Source: DASRBN01 sp035294305 (GTDB lineage Bacteria > Chloroflexota > Ktedonobacteria > Ktedonobacterales > Ktedonobacteraceae). From it: 60,051 nucleotides of DNA. Within the stretch, counting starts at the first letter, position 1. Each line of letters begins with the position of its first letter. The DNA lies in NCBI GenBank assembly GCA_035294305.1, contig DATGLD010000040.1, forward strand, positions 1 through 60,051, in the 5' to 3' direction. The notes under the pieces were generated by a model, which did not search any database, had not been told where the DNA came from, and saw only the letters and a list, made by a program, of their open reading frames with translations. The position numbers and the translations under genes were made by a program. This document shows positions 8,411-16,300 of this stretch, piece after piece.

Positions 8411-9985
8411 ATGCGCATGCGTTGGTGGCAAAGTATTCGCTGGCGGCTGGCCCTGGGGTCAATGCTGGTAGCATTGATCGCGACCACAATACTTTCATTA
8501 GCGGTAATCTTCGCCATTAATTATTATTATGGAGCCAATGAGCAACAGCAACTCGTTGATATTGCGAGCAGCCTCTCACAACGCCTGGGCGTCAGCTATA
8601 CCCAGAATGGCACCCTTGCCAGGGCCGCCAATAACGTTTTGCCGAATACGCCACAGCAGAACGCCGAGAATCAAGATAATCTCTTGCTTGTCTTTAATAA
8701 AGTTGCCCTACTTATCTATCCGCGCATAGGTGGTCTGCATCCTCTTACCAGCGCGCTTTTAGTGAAAGTGACCGATCCTGCGATACAACAAAGCGATTAC
8801 AGCAAATTAGTCGCTGCCATCCGCAATGCTCGTTTGGGCACGACGACCGTGGGTGATTTTGGCAACGGTACCCCTGGAAGTTCCACGCGCCCATTTGTAG
8901 TCGAACCGATATTCGAGGGTGGCCAGAGCAGCGGCCGGGTCATTGGTATCCTGGTCGTCATACCACGTTTCGCTGCCACCGATACTATTCCACCTTTTAT
9001 TGCCACCGTGCGCCAGTTCATCTTGATCGCCGCTCTCATCGTAGCTGTTCTCGCGGCCCTGGCCGCCATTCTCTTCTCGCGTACGATCACACGCCCGCTC
9101 GCTAAGATGACGAGTGCCGCGCACGTGCTTGCATCCGGTGACTACAGCGCCCGCGTCACGACAGGAGCAGGTGGCGAGCTGGGCGAGCTTGCAGATACCT
9201 TTAATAAAATGGCCGCCAAACTCGAGTCTGATGTCAACGAGCTGCACCGCCAGGAACTCTTCCGCCGCGAACTCATTATGAACATCACCCATGACCTCGC
9301 AACTCCCCTCACCGCCATCGCCGGATTAGGTGAGTCGCTGGTGGACGGCGTCAATGCCAGCCGCGAGGACTACGAGGCCACGGGCCGCGTTATCGTGCGC
9401 GAAACCCTACGCCTGCACCGCATGGTCAAGGACCTGCATATGATGGCAAAAGTAGAGGCCGGCGTCATGCAACCCCAGCGCAAAGCAATACGCCTGGCCA
9501 CCCTGGTCGATGACGTATTGGCCGTCCTGAGTCCCGAATTTGAGCGCGCCGATGTAGAGCCGCGCAACGCCATCGCTTACAATATACCGCCCGCCTGGGC
9601 CGATCAAGACATGCTCAAACGTGTCTTCACCAACCTTTGCGATAACGCGCTGCGCCATACTCCATCCGGTGGCACCGTCACCATCGATGCCCAGGCGCGC
9701 GGCGATATGCTCGAGGTTTCCGTCACCGATACCGGCGAGGGCATTCCTACCACTGCCCTTCCACGCGTCTTCGACCGATTCTATCGCGCCGATGCCTCGC
9801 GCCAGGTCTCCACCGGCGGCAGCGGCCTCGGCCTGACCATCGTTCGCGCCATCATCGAAGCCCACGGCGGCACCATCCACGCCGAAAACACAGACCAGCA
9901 TGGCGCCAGAATCGTGTTTACGCTACCGCAAGTTGCGCCAGAGCAGGTTCCGAGCCAGGCGACGTTGCCACTGACGCTGAAGTGA
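8411..9985 (+). CDS. Sensor histidine kinase with periplasmic/extracellular domain and HAMP
   Basis: The 524-residue kinase has a first membrane helix around 11-37, an outside sensor region of about 165 residues (38-200) with no named fold that I can see, and a second helix around 203-223. A HAMP linker follows (SRTITRPLAKMTSAAHVLAS), then a dimerisation/phospho-acceptor helix with His294 in NITHDLATPLTAIAGL and a HATPase domain (N-box NLCDNALRH, G1 DTGEGIP, G2 GGSGLGLTI). It autophosphorylates on His294 and passes the phosphate to the regulator upstream. ATHDLRTP is the common form; here LATPL replaces LRTPL, as in many Chloroflexota and actinobacterial kinases. AAAGGA lies 9 bases before the ATG. 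Confidence 0.93.
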   Translation: MRMRWWQSIRWRLALGSMLVALIATTILSLAVIFAINYYYGANEQQQLVDIASSLSQRLGVSYTQNGTLARAANNVLPNTPQQNAENQDNLLLVFNKVALLIYPRIGGLHPLTSALLVKVTDPAIQQSDYSKLVAAIRNARLGTTTVGDFGNGTPGSSTRPFVVEPIFEGGQSSGRVIGILVVIPRFAATDTIPPFIATVRQFILIAALIVAVLAALAAILFSRTITRPLAKMTSAAHVLASGDYSARVTTGAGGELGELADTFNKMAAKLESDVNELHRQELFRRELIMNITHDLATPLTAIAGLGESLVDGVNASREDYEATGRVIVRETLRLHRMVKDLHMMAKVEAGVMQPQRKAIRLATLVDDVLAVLSPEFERADVEPRNAIAYNIPPAWADQDMLKRVFTNLCDNALRHTPSGGTVTIDAQARGDMLEVSVTDTGEGIPTTALPRVFDRFYRADASRQVSTGGSGLGLTIVRAIIEAHGGTIHAENTDQHGARIVFTLPQVAPEQVPSQATLPLTLK

Positions 9986-10101
9986 TATAAAATAAGTAAC
10001 CGCGCATCAAGGTTTGACAGGTAAATCACTATTAAAAACCTGCTTGTAATAGAACTGCTTGCTCACATAGTATTATAAACGTTTATTGAGCCAACACCCC
10101 C

Positions 10102-10130
10102 TTGACAATCTCCCCTTTAGCAGCTACTAT
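10102..10130 (+). promoter_or_regulatory. Consensus sigma-70 promoter of the padR-PP2C operon
   Basis: TTGACA at 10102-10107, a 17-base spacer, and TACTAT at 10125-10130 give a near-perfect promoter. Transcription should start near 10137, inside the palindrome that follows. The leader is about 64 nt and ends in TGGAGGTTCG before the padR ATG. Confidence 0.8.
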
Positions 10131-10165
10131 ATCACTAACGGATATATCCGTTAGTGATATAGTAG
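10124..10165. promoter_or_regulatory. 42 bp perfect palindrome, likely PadR operator
   Basis: The 21-base left arm (10124-10144, with core CACTAACGGATA) is the exact reverse complement of the right arm (10145-10165, TATCCGTTAGTG...). It covers the -10 box and the predicted transcription start, so a bound dimer or tetramer would block initiation. PadR regulators usually repress their own operons from palindromes at this position. A transcript hairpin is a second possible role. Confidence 0.75.
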
Positions 10166-10200
10166 TTTCATAGGTTTTCTGCTATCGAAATGGAGGTTCG

Positions 10201-10581
10201 ATGAAGAAAGCGCAAAAGAATCCGGAAGACCTGCTTCCTCTCACACCGGCCGTTTTTCATATCCTGCTGGCTCTGGCCGATGGTGAACGACATGGCTATG
10301 GCATTATGCAGGAGATCGCCGCGCGCACGCAGGGAGCCATGCGCATGGGCCCGGGAACGCTCTATGGTTCCATCAAGCGCATGCTGGCGGATGGTTTGAT
10401 CGAGGCCGCGGCTGAACGTCCTGATCCCGAACTCGATGATGAGCGCCGTCGCTACTATCGCCTGACCGACTTTGGCCTGCGTGTCCTGCAAGCTGAATCG
10501 CGAAGGCTGGAGCAGCTGGTAAGTATTGTCCAGAGCAAGCACATTTTAGCCAGCCCGAAAAAAATTGGAGGCGTTTCATGA
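10201..10581 (+). CDS. PadR-family transcriptional repressor
   Basis: This 126-residue protein has the PadR winged helix: LTPAVFHILLALADGERHGYGIM, the recognition part GPGTLYGSIKRMLADGLIEA, the wing with YYRLTDFGLRVL, and a C-terminal dimerisation helix (AESRRLEQLVSIV). This matches the short PadR-s2 class. Such proteins typically repress an adjacent membrane or detoxification gene until a ligand or stress signal releases them. The TGA at 10579-10581 overlaps the ATG of the next gene, so the two are translationally coupled. The perfect palindrome upstream is the obvious autoregulatory site. Confidence 0.92.
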   Translation: MKKAQKNPEDLLPLTPAVFHILLALADGERHGYGIMQEIAARTQGAMRMGPGTLYGSIKRMLADGLIEAAAERPDPELDDERRRYYRLTDFGLRVLQAESRRLEQLVSIVQSKHILASPKKIGGVS

Positions 10582-11609
10582 CGACGACTCCATTGAAGAA
10601 GAAAGCATCGTTCTCGGAGCATTGCTATAGACTGCTCCTGCGATGCTACCCTCGCCGGTTCAGGAGGGAATTTGGGCGTGAGATGATGCAAACCTTTCAT
10701 GACTGTTACCGCGACGCGCTCTATGAAAACGGAGCGCTGGGAGTAGCCAGGTTATGGGGCACTGTTCTTTATGACCTTGCTACGACGGCGTTGATCGAAC
10801 ATGTGCGTGAAATTGTCTCTCTGCTTAAAGGAAAGGAAACGATTACTATGGTGCAGCAATTTAGTCTGAATGTCGCGCAACTGACTGATATTGGACGCAA
10901 ACGCGAAAGTAATGAAGATAATATGATCTCTGTTATTCCTGATGATACCCAGATAATGAGGAAAAAAGGCGCACTGTTCGTTGTGGCCGATGGGTTGGGG
11001 GGGCATACCAAAGGAGCAGTGGCCAGCGAAATGGTCATCAAACATGTGCGTGAGGCCTATTACCGGGATGAGGGCGACGATATAGCCGCTTCTCTGCGGC
11101 AAGCAGTGGAACATGCGAGTGCGCTCATCTATGCAGCCAATCAAAACCAGGCGCAGCCGCCGGATCAGGAACATAGTATGGGGTCAACCTGCGTCGCGGC
11201 AGTGCTGAAAGGCGATACGCTTTATGTGGCAAACGTGGGTGATAGCCGTGCTTACATTGTGCGGAATGGGCAGGTGAAACAGGTATCGCAGGATCACACC
11301 CCGGAAGCAGAGCAAGTGCGGGCCGGCCTGTTGACAGCAGAGCAGGCGCGCGCGCAGCAGGGTAATAAGATCACTCGCTGCATGGGTACCGATCCCGTTG
11401 TCGAGGTGGATGTCTTCACGGAACCGGTGCAACAGGGCGATATCCTTGTCCTCTGCACGGATGGCCTCTCAAGAATCATCAGTGATGAGCAGATAGGACA
11501 GGTCGTGCAGCAATTCGAGCCGCAGCAAAGCGTACAACGACTGATCGAACTGGCAAACGAACAGGGCGGCCCCGACAATGTGACGGCGGTGGTTGCCCGG
11601 GTGTCTTAG
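10578..11609 (+). CDS. PP2C-type Ser/Thr phosphatase fused to a permease-prefix domain
   Basis: Residues about 15-75 (YRLLLRCYPRRFRREFG ... MMQTFHDCYRDAL ... LWGTVLYDLATTALIEH) match the 'permease prefix' segment that normally precedes MacB/FtsX-type ABC permeases encoded next to PadR genes. Here no permease follows. From residue 91 comes a complete PPM phosphatase of about 250 residues: RKRESNEDN, VVADGLGGH, NVGDSRAYI, SQDHT, CTDGLSRI and GGPDNVTAVV, all metal-binding Asp residues present. The phosphatase should dephosphorylate Ser/Thr proteins. GGAGG precedes the ATG at 10578, which overlaps padR. A second start at Met91 (10848) with GGAAAGGAAA upstream could give phosphatase alone. The fusion replaces the usual output of a PadR operon with a signalling enzyme. 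Confidence 0.85.
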   Translation: MTTTPLKKKASFSEHCYRLLLRCYPRRFRREFGREMMQTFHDCYRDALYENGALGVARLWGTVLYDLATTALIEHVREIVSLLKGKETITMVQQFSLNVAQLTDIGRKRESNEDNMISVIPDDTQIMRKKGALFVVADGLGGHTKGAVASEMVIKHVREAYYRDEGDDIAASLRQAVEHASALIYAANQNQAQPPDQEHSMGSTCVAAVLKGDTLYVANVGDSRAYIVRNGQVKQVSQDHTPEAEQVRAGLLTAEQARAQQGNKITRCMGTDPVVEVDVFTEPVQQGDILVLCTDGLSRIISDEQIGQVVQQFEPQQSVQRLIELANEQGGPDNVTAVVARVS

Positions 11610-11713
11610 ATGCAGAACCGTTGGTAGTGGCCATGAGGTTGATCTTAGGATTTTGAGTGGAAAGCCGATTTTGAAATTGAACAACCAATATCGGGAAGTG
11701 GCTCCTCATCGCA

Positions 11714-11742
11714 TGTCATTCTGAGTGAAGCGAAGAATGACA
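11714..11742. repeat. Dispersed palindromic repeat, ATTCTGAG/GAAGAAT family
   Basis: TGTCATTCTGAGTGAAGCGA, continuing AGAATGACA, is one copy of the repeat found repeatedly in this window. It lies between the PP2C gene and the HAD remnant, with an inverted copy at 11790-11816; both are followed by AGGTGGAGA. Together the pair could fold as a hairpin. Confidence 0.8.
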
Positions 11743-11789
11743 AGGTGGAGACTTTGCCGTAGAGTATTGATTACCGTTTGTTGCTGTTG

Positions 11790-11816
11790 GGATTCTTCGC
11801 TTCACTCAGAATGACA
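11790..11816. repeat. Inverted copy of the ATTCTGAG/GAAGAAT repeat
   Basis: GGATTCTTCGCTTCACTCAG, continuing AATGACA, is the reverse-orientation partner of 11714-11742. It ends some 50 bp before the GTG of the HAD remnant, so a spurious longer frame beginning at 11778 actually starts inside the repeat. Confidence 0.8.
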
Positions 11817-11864
11817 AGGTGGAGATTTGCTGTGCAGGTTGGAGAGCCGAAAGGAAAAGTATCT

Positions 11865-12240
11865 GTGACAATCCAGGCCATTGTTTTTGATCTGGGCGGC
11901 GTGCTGGAAAACGAGATTGAGACTGATATGCATGCGAAGTGGGAAGCGCGGCTGGGCCTCAAGCCAGGGGAATTACGTGAGCGCTACTTCAGTACGGGCT
12001 GGCTCATAGACGCTACCTACGGAAAATTCACGGAAGAAGAAATGCTCCAGAAACTTGGCGAGATTTTTGGAATGGACCGGGCGCAGGTGGACGCATTTAT
12101 GCTGGATTTTTGGGATCTTCCTCGATGATATCGAGAAGTCGGTGATCGAAGCGCATAAGTTTGGCATTCATGCCATCCTCTTTCAAAACACCGCTCAGGC
12201 AATTACTGATGTCGAGGCCTGCCTGCAAGCTTACGTCTGA
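11865..12240 (+). pseudogene. HAD-like hydrolase remnant with internal deletion
   Basis: The first frame starts at GTG 11865 (AAGGAAAAG upstream) and shows HAD motif I as AIVFDLGGVLENE, then the start of the helical cap, and stops at 12126-12128 after FMLDFWDLPR. A second frame resumes at about 12112 with motif IV IFLDDIEKSV and the family's C-terminus GIHAILFQNTAQAITDVEACL. Intact relatives have roughly 200 residues; only about 125 remain. The missing part is the Rossmann section with motif II Ser/Thr and motif III Lys. A deletion of about 75 codons that also shifted the frame explains this. The product cannot be an active phosphatase. Confidence 0.8.
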
Positions 12241-12403
12241 TAATAGGATACGGCTTGATTCGAGCCTGTTCAGGCCCTCAATCTCATAAGTGCTTGCATC
12301 AGCCGCGTATATCTGGTATTCTCATAATAGGAATATTGCCAGGAAACTGTTTCCGAGTAGATCACTGGATCATAGACCAAACTCGAATGGAAAGAGAGAG
12401 CTC

Positions 12404-13198
12404 ATGGATACTTCTCTTCAAAATACGCGCATCATAGAGGACCAGCTTGCCTATCCTGCCTCGCCAGAAGTAGAAGAGGCTGAGGAGGAGAGCCACGTTC
12501 ACCTGCCAGGCCCCAGTTACTGGCCGATTGTCCTGAGCGTGGCCATCCTCATCACCATCGCCGGTATCTTCTTCATTACCAGCGCCCCCTGGGTTACTAT
12601 CGTGGGCCTTGTGCTGGTGCTGATCGGCATTCTGGGCTGGGGATTGGAAGATCCTATGGCTGCTACACACAATGCGGAGCCGATCTCCAGGCCGTTCACG
12701 TCGCCAGAGGCCGTGCTGCAAGAGGCTGAAGACAGGGTTCATGAAATTGTGACCATCAGCAGCACCGCCTGGAGCGCTCACCCCGTCAAGGTCTTCATCG
12801 ACCGCGAGGAGCCTGATGGCGTCGTGCTGGCGCTGTATGGCAAGGTCGAACTGGAAGCGCAAAAAGTGGAAGTTGAAGAGGCCCTGCGCAAGATACCAGG
12901 TGTTCTCGACGTGCTGAACTTCCTGGTGGCCGAGGATGAGCTCTTGAACCAGGTGAACGCGCTGATTGAAAGGTTGAGAGCTGCAGGCAAGCTCGAGGGC
13001 GCTAAGAACCTCTCGGCCCTGGTCGAAAACTACATCGTCAGCCTCTACGGTGAGGTGCCGAACAATGAGATGAAGTACATGCTGGAGAAAGAAATCACCG
13101 GTATCCCCGGCGCTCGCGTGGTCATCAACCACATTGGCTTGAATGAGAACATTCCGGGCAACCTCGGCAAGACGATGAACAGGATAGCACGAATCTAA
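12404..13198 (+). CDS. Membrane protein with CtaF-like helices and two BON domains
   Basis: The protein has 264 residues. After an acidic tail, two membrane segments (about residues 40-62 and 65-85, YWPIVLSVAILITIAGIFF and VGLVLVLIGILGWGLEDP) resemble the small cytochrome-c-oxidase subunit IV (CtaF) of Gram-positive-like bacteria, including the closing GWGLEDPM. Two BON-type repeats follow: about 120-180 (VKVFIDREEPDGVVLALYGKV ... IPGVLDVLNFLV) and about 205-260 (NYIVSLYGEVPNNEMKYMLE ... IPGARVVINHIGL). BON domains bind phospholipid or help in osmotic-shock protection. The ATG at 12404 with AGAGAGAG upstream fits the domain boundary; the frame extends further but is unsupported. The role is unknown; it may sit with an oxidase or act as a membrane-stability protein. 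Confidence 0.7.
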   Translation: MDTSLQNTRIIEDQLAYPASPEVEEAEEESHVHLPGPSYWPIVLSVAILITIAGIFFITSAPWVTIVGLVLVLIGILGWGLEDPMAATHNAEPISRPFTSPEAVLQEAEDRVHEIVTISSTAWSAHPVKVFIDREEPDGVVLALYGKVELEAQKVEVEEALRKIPGVLDVLNFLVAEDELLNQVNALIERLRAAGKLEGAKNLSALVENYIVSLYGEVPNNEMKYMLEKEITGIPGARVVINHIGLNENIPGNLGKTMNRIARI

Positions 13199-13260
13199 AC
13201 CGCGCACAAAAAAGAGGAACCCCAGCTATCTCCCGGGATTCCTCTTTTTTGTGCGCGGTT
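13198..13260. terminator. Bidirectional terminator between BON gene and ftsZ
   Basis: AACCGCGCACAAAAAAGAGG (13198-13217, then AA) pairs perfectly with the mirror sequence ending at 13260, giving a 22 bp stem. Its A-run and T-run serve as U tracts in either direction. It ends both the plus-strand BON gene and the minus-strand dcw operon. Confidence 0.9.
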
Positions 13261-13263
13261 CTC

Positions 13264-14757
13264 TTACCGTTTGCGCAAGAATGCCGGGATATCGATCACA
13301 TCGCCCTGTGGTACACTGCGATTGCCGCGTGGCAGGTCGAGCGCCTTGGGGTCCATACGGCGAACCGGGCGCTGCTGGCGGGCGTCCGCGGCGGGTCGCT
13401 GTAACGGCTGCGCCTCCGGCTCCGGCACGGGCAGTTGTGCATGCGATGCCTGGGCCGAGATTTCCATCCTATCGCCTGTATCCTCGCCGTCATCGTACGG
13501 GTCGTCATCGACATCTCCGCGTCCCATATCGCCACGGCTCAGGGAAGCCAGGGGTTGACGGGATGAGGATGAGATTGGCTCCTGAACTGATGGGGCAGGT
13601 GGCATGGCCCGTCCGGCGCTCTGAAGCGGTCCCGTAGGATGCCTGGCAATGTTCAGCGGCGGCGGCGTAACGGGCAGCGGGCTGTAACTGCTCTGCTGCG
13701 CCGGACGCTGGGAAGGGCCAGCATTGGACGGTGATGCTCCTGCATAGAACATATTCCGGTTGTACTCCATACGGCCAGCTTGCGCGCCGACCACTTGCCC
13801 TCGCGCATCGAAGCCCGTAGCAATCACTGTGATCTTCACTTTGCCGTCGTAAGCCGGGTCCTGAACGGCGCCAAAGATGATATTGGCCTCTGGATGAGCT
13901 GCCTTGCTGATGATATCAGCCGCCTCGTTCACCTCGAAAAGCGTCAGATCGAGTCCGCCGGTAATATTGAAGAGGACGCCGCGCGCCCCATTGATATCGA
14001 TATCGAGCAGTGGGCTGGAAATCGCTATATGCGCCGCATCGACAGCGCGGGACTCGCCGGTGGCCTCGCCGATCGCCATCAGCGCCGAACCCGCCGCCGA
14101 CATAATGGTTTTTACGTCGGCGAAGTCCAGGTTAATCAGGCCCGGCACGGTGATGAGATCGCTGATGCCCTGAATGCCCTGGCGCAGCACGTCGTCGGCC
14201 AGCCGGAAAGCCTCTTTCAAGGGCATCTTCTTGTCTGCCACCTGTAAAAGGCGATCATTTGGCACCGTGATCAGCGTATCTACGTGCTGCTTCAGGTTAG
14301 CGATACCCTCTTCAGCGGCCACGCGGCGCTTGTTTCCTTCGAACGTGAATGGTTTGGTCACAACGCCGACGGTCAGGGCGCCAACCTCGCGCGCGATTTG
14401 CGCGATGATCGGGCTCGCGCCTGTGCCGGTGCCTCCACCCATGCCCGCCGTGATGAAGACCATATCGGAGCCCTTGAGCGCCTCGTAGAGTTCCTCGGCA
14501 TTCTCTTCCGCGGCCTTCGCTCCCACGCTTGGATTGCCACCCGCCCCGAGGCCACGGGTCAGCTTATCGCCGATACGAATATAATGCGGTGCCTCCGTCT
14601 GCAGCAACGCCTGGGCATCGGTATTGACAGCGATAAACTCGATGCCCATCATATTTGCCTGTATCATGCGGTTCACCGCATTACTTCCTCCGCCCCCAAC
14701 ACCGATCACACGTATCTGGGCGAAGCCCTCAACTTGATGATTTCCTAATGGTAGCAT
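13264..14757 (-). CDS. ftsZ: Cell division GTPase FtsZ
   Basis: FtsZ polymerises into the cytokinetic ring at mid-cell. The 497-residue protein has the nucleotide loop IRVIGVGGGGSNAVNRMI, the tubulin signature GGGTGTGAS, the synergy loop NLDFADVKTIM and a complete C-terminal GTPase-activating half up to about residue 325. A long Pro/Ser/Arg-rich linker of about 160 residues, richer than usual, leads to the conserved tail DIPAFLRKR that binds FtsA and other partners. GGAAAGGGGG lies upstream of the ATG at 14757. It is the last gene of the dcw cluster, 106 bp after ftsA, and ends at a bidirectional terminator. Confidence 0.98.
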   Translation of the reverse strand: MLPLGNHQVEGFAQIRVIGVGGGGSNAVNRMIQANMMGIEFIAVNTDAQALLQTEAPHYIRIGDKLTRGLGAGGNPSVGAKAAEENAEELYEALKGSDMVFITAGMGGGTGTGASPIIAQIAREVGALTVGVVTKPFTFEGNKRRVAAEEGIANLKQHVDTLITVPNDRLLQVADKKMPLKEAFRLADDVLRQGIQGISDLITVPGLINLDFADVKTIMSAAGSALMAIGEATGESRAVDAAHIAISSPLLDIDINGARGVLFNITGGLDLTLFEVNEAADIISKAAHPEANIIFGAVQDPAYDGKVKITVIATGFDARGQVVGAQAGRMEYNRNMFYAGASPSNAGPSQRPAQQSSYSPLPVTPPPLNIARHPTGPLQSAGRAMPPAPSVQEPISSSSRQPLASLSRGDMGRGDVDDDPYDDGEDTGDRMEISAQASHAQLPVPEPEAQPLQRPAADARQQRPVRRMDPKALDLPRGNRSVPQGDVIDIPAFLRKR

Positions 14758-14863
14758 TTGTGGCCCCCTTTCCTTGTTGTCGTTTTAGAAGGCTCCCGTC
14801 CTTCCGCACTCAACAAACAGGTGATGGCAATGGTGGGAGCAAGTGCTTGCTCCCGGAACAATG

Positions 14864-16099
14864 TCAAGGTAGAAACGCTCGCAGCCAGCGGCCTAAGCGA
14901 GCAAGCATAGTGCCCTGGTCAAATTCTGCCTGCTCTTCCTCCTCGGTCAGGAATGAGGTGTGTCGCAATCCCCACAACAATAATCCAACCGAAGTGGCAT
15001 AAGCCGGGCGACTGATCGAATCGGCAAGCCCGTGCAATCCCAATGGCGTGCCGATGCGCGCCGGCAGGTCCAGAATCTGGCCCGCTACATCCAGGATGCC
15101 GGGTAGTTCCGCGGTTCCACCTGTCACGACCAGCCCTGCCGGCAGTAACCCGTCATAGCCGGACTTCTTGATCTCCTCATGCACCATCTCGAACAACTCT
15201 TCTACCCGCGCCGCGATGATCTCGGCGAGCAACTTGCGCGGTACCAGGTCGTTGCAATCAGGCATATACTGCGAGAGATCGATCATATCATCATCGGCGA
15301 TGGTCGAAGGGTCGCAGTGACCATAGGTCACCTTGAGTTCCTCCGCGACGCCGAATGGCAGGCGCAGACCAATGGCGATATCGCTGGTGATCAGGTTTCC
15401 ACCGATCGGCAGGACCACTGTCTGCCAGATAGCTCCGTCGGTGAAAACCGCGACGTCGGTCGTGCCACCCCCGATATCGACCAGCGCGACTCCGAGATCG
15501 GTTTCGCCGTCCCCCAGCACCGCTTCGCTGGAAGCCAGCGGCTCCAGAACAAGGTCCTCGATCTCTACCCGCGCCTTGTGCACACATTTAATTAAATTGT
15601 GAATAGATGACACCGCGCCCGTAATGATGTGCGTCTCCACTTCCAGGCGGAAACCGGACATGCCAATAGGGTTCTTGATGCCCTCCTGACCATCTACAAC
15701 ATAGCCGCGAGGAATCACATGAATAACCTCGCGATTCGCGGGAATGGGAATGGCGCGCGCGACCTCGATAGCGCGGCTGATGTCGTTATGCACGATGTCG
15801 CGATGACTTGGCGAGATGGCGACAAAACCCTTGCTATTTTCAGACTCGATATGGCTGCCGGCTATTCCCACGTAAGCAGTGGTAATAGTTTTCCCTGAAA
15901 GGCGTTCTGCACGATCCAGCGCCGCTGCAATGGAAGTGACCGTTTCTTCGATGTTCACTACCACCCCACGGCGCAAACCCTGTGAAGGGCAGGTGCCAAC
16001 GCCAACAATATTCAGTTTCCCGTCGCGGTCCAGCTCGCCAACGAGGACACAGATCTTTGTTGTTCCTACGTCGATCCCGACGATCACCCGCTCTTGCAC
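14864..16099 (-). CDS. ftsA: Cell division protein FtsA
   Basis: FtsA is an actin-like ATPase that tethers FtsZ filaments to the membrane. The 411 residues show the phosphate-1 loop VGIDVGTTKICVLVGE, the 1C/SHS2 insertion with VHVIPRGYVVDGQ-like segments, phosphate-2 VALVDIGGGTTDVAVF and the adenosine motif VVTGGTAELPGI. The C-terminus ends in an Arg/Leu/Trp-rich amphipathic helix (LARLGRWLRAFLP), the usual membrane anchor. It lies between ftsQ and ftsZ; 200 bp with GC-rich palindromes separate it from ftsQ. Confidence 0.97.
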   Translation of the reverse strand: MQERVIVGIDVGTTKICVLVGELDRDGKLNIVGVGTCPSQGLRRGVVVNIEETVTSIAAALDRAERLSGKTITTAYVGIAGSHIESENSKGFVAISPSHRDIVHNDISRAIEVARAIPIPANREVIHVIPRGYVVDGQEGIKNPIGMSGFRLEVETHIITGAVSSIHNLIKCVHKARVEIEDLVLEPLASSEAVLGDGETDLGVALVDIGGGTTDVAVFTDGAIWQTVVLPIGGNLITSDIAIGLRLPFGVAEELKVTYGHCDPSTIADDDMIDLSQYMPDCNDLVPRKLLAEIIAARVEELFEMVHEEIKKSGYDGLLPAGLVVTGGTAELPGILDVAGQILDLPARIGTPLGLHGLADSISRPAYATSVGLLLWGLRHTSFLTEEEEQAEFDQGTMLARLGRWLRAFLP

Positions 16100-16182
16100 G
16101 ATATATGCTCCATTTGTTGCCGCTTGGGCGGTTATATGAGACGCACTACGGTTTTATGTTGTAGCCTGACGTGGGCCCGCGC

Positions 16183-16200
16183 GGGCCGATCAATCGGCCC
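16183..16200. repeat. GC-rich palindrome between ftsQ and ftsA
   Basis: GGGCCGATCAATCGGCCC is a perfect 18-base palindrome. It is directly flanked by another GC palindrome (GGGCCCGCGCGGGCC, 16173-16187). It sits in the 200 bp gap between ftsQ and ftsA on the dcw transcript and could act as a processing or stability element. No T tract follows on the minus strand, so it is not an obvious terminator. Confidence 0.6.
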
Positions 16201-16300
16201 CGTGTGGTTTTACCCAATTCGTTTATTAAACCTCGTGATTGGCCTCGTTCAGGCCCCGTATCAGGCTGCAATTCTACAATGAGTCCCCGCGCGGGAACAA

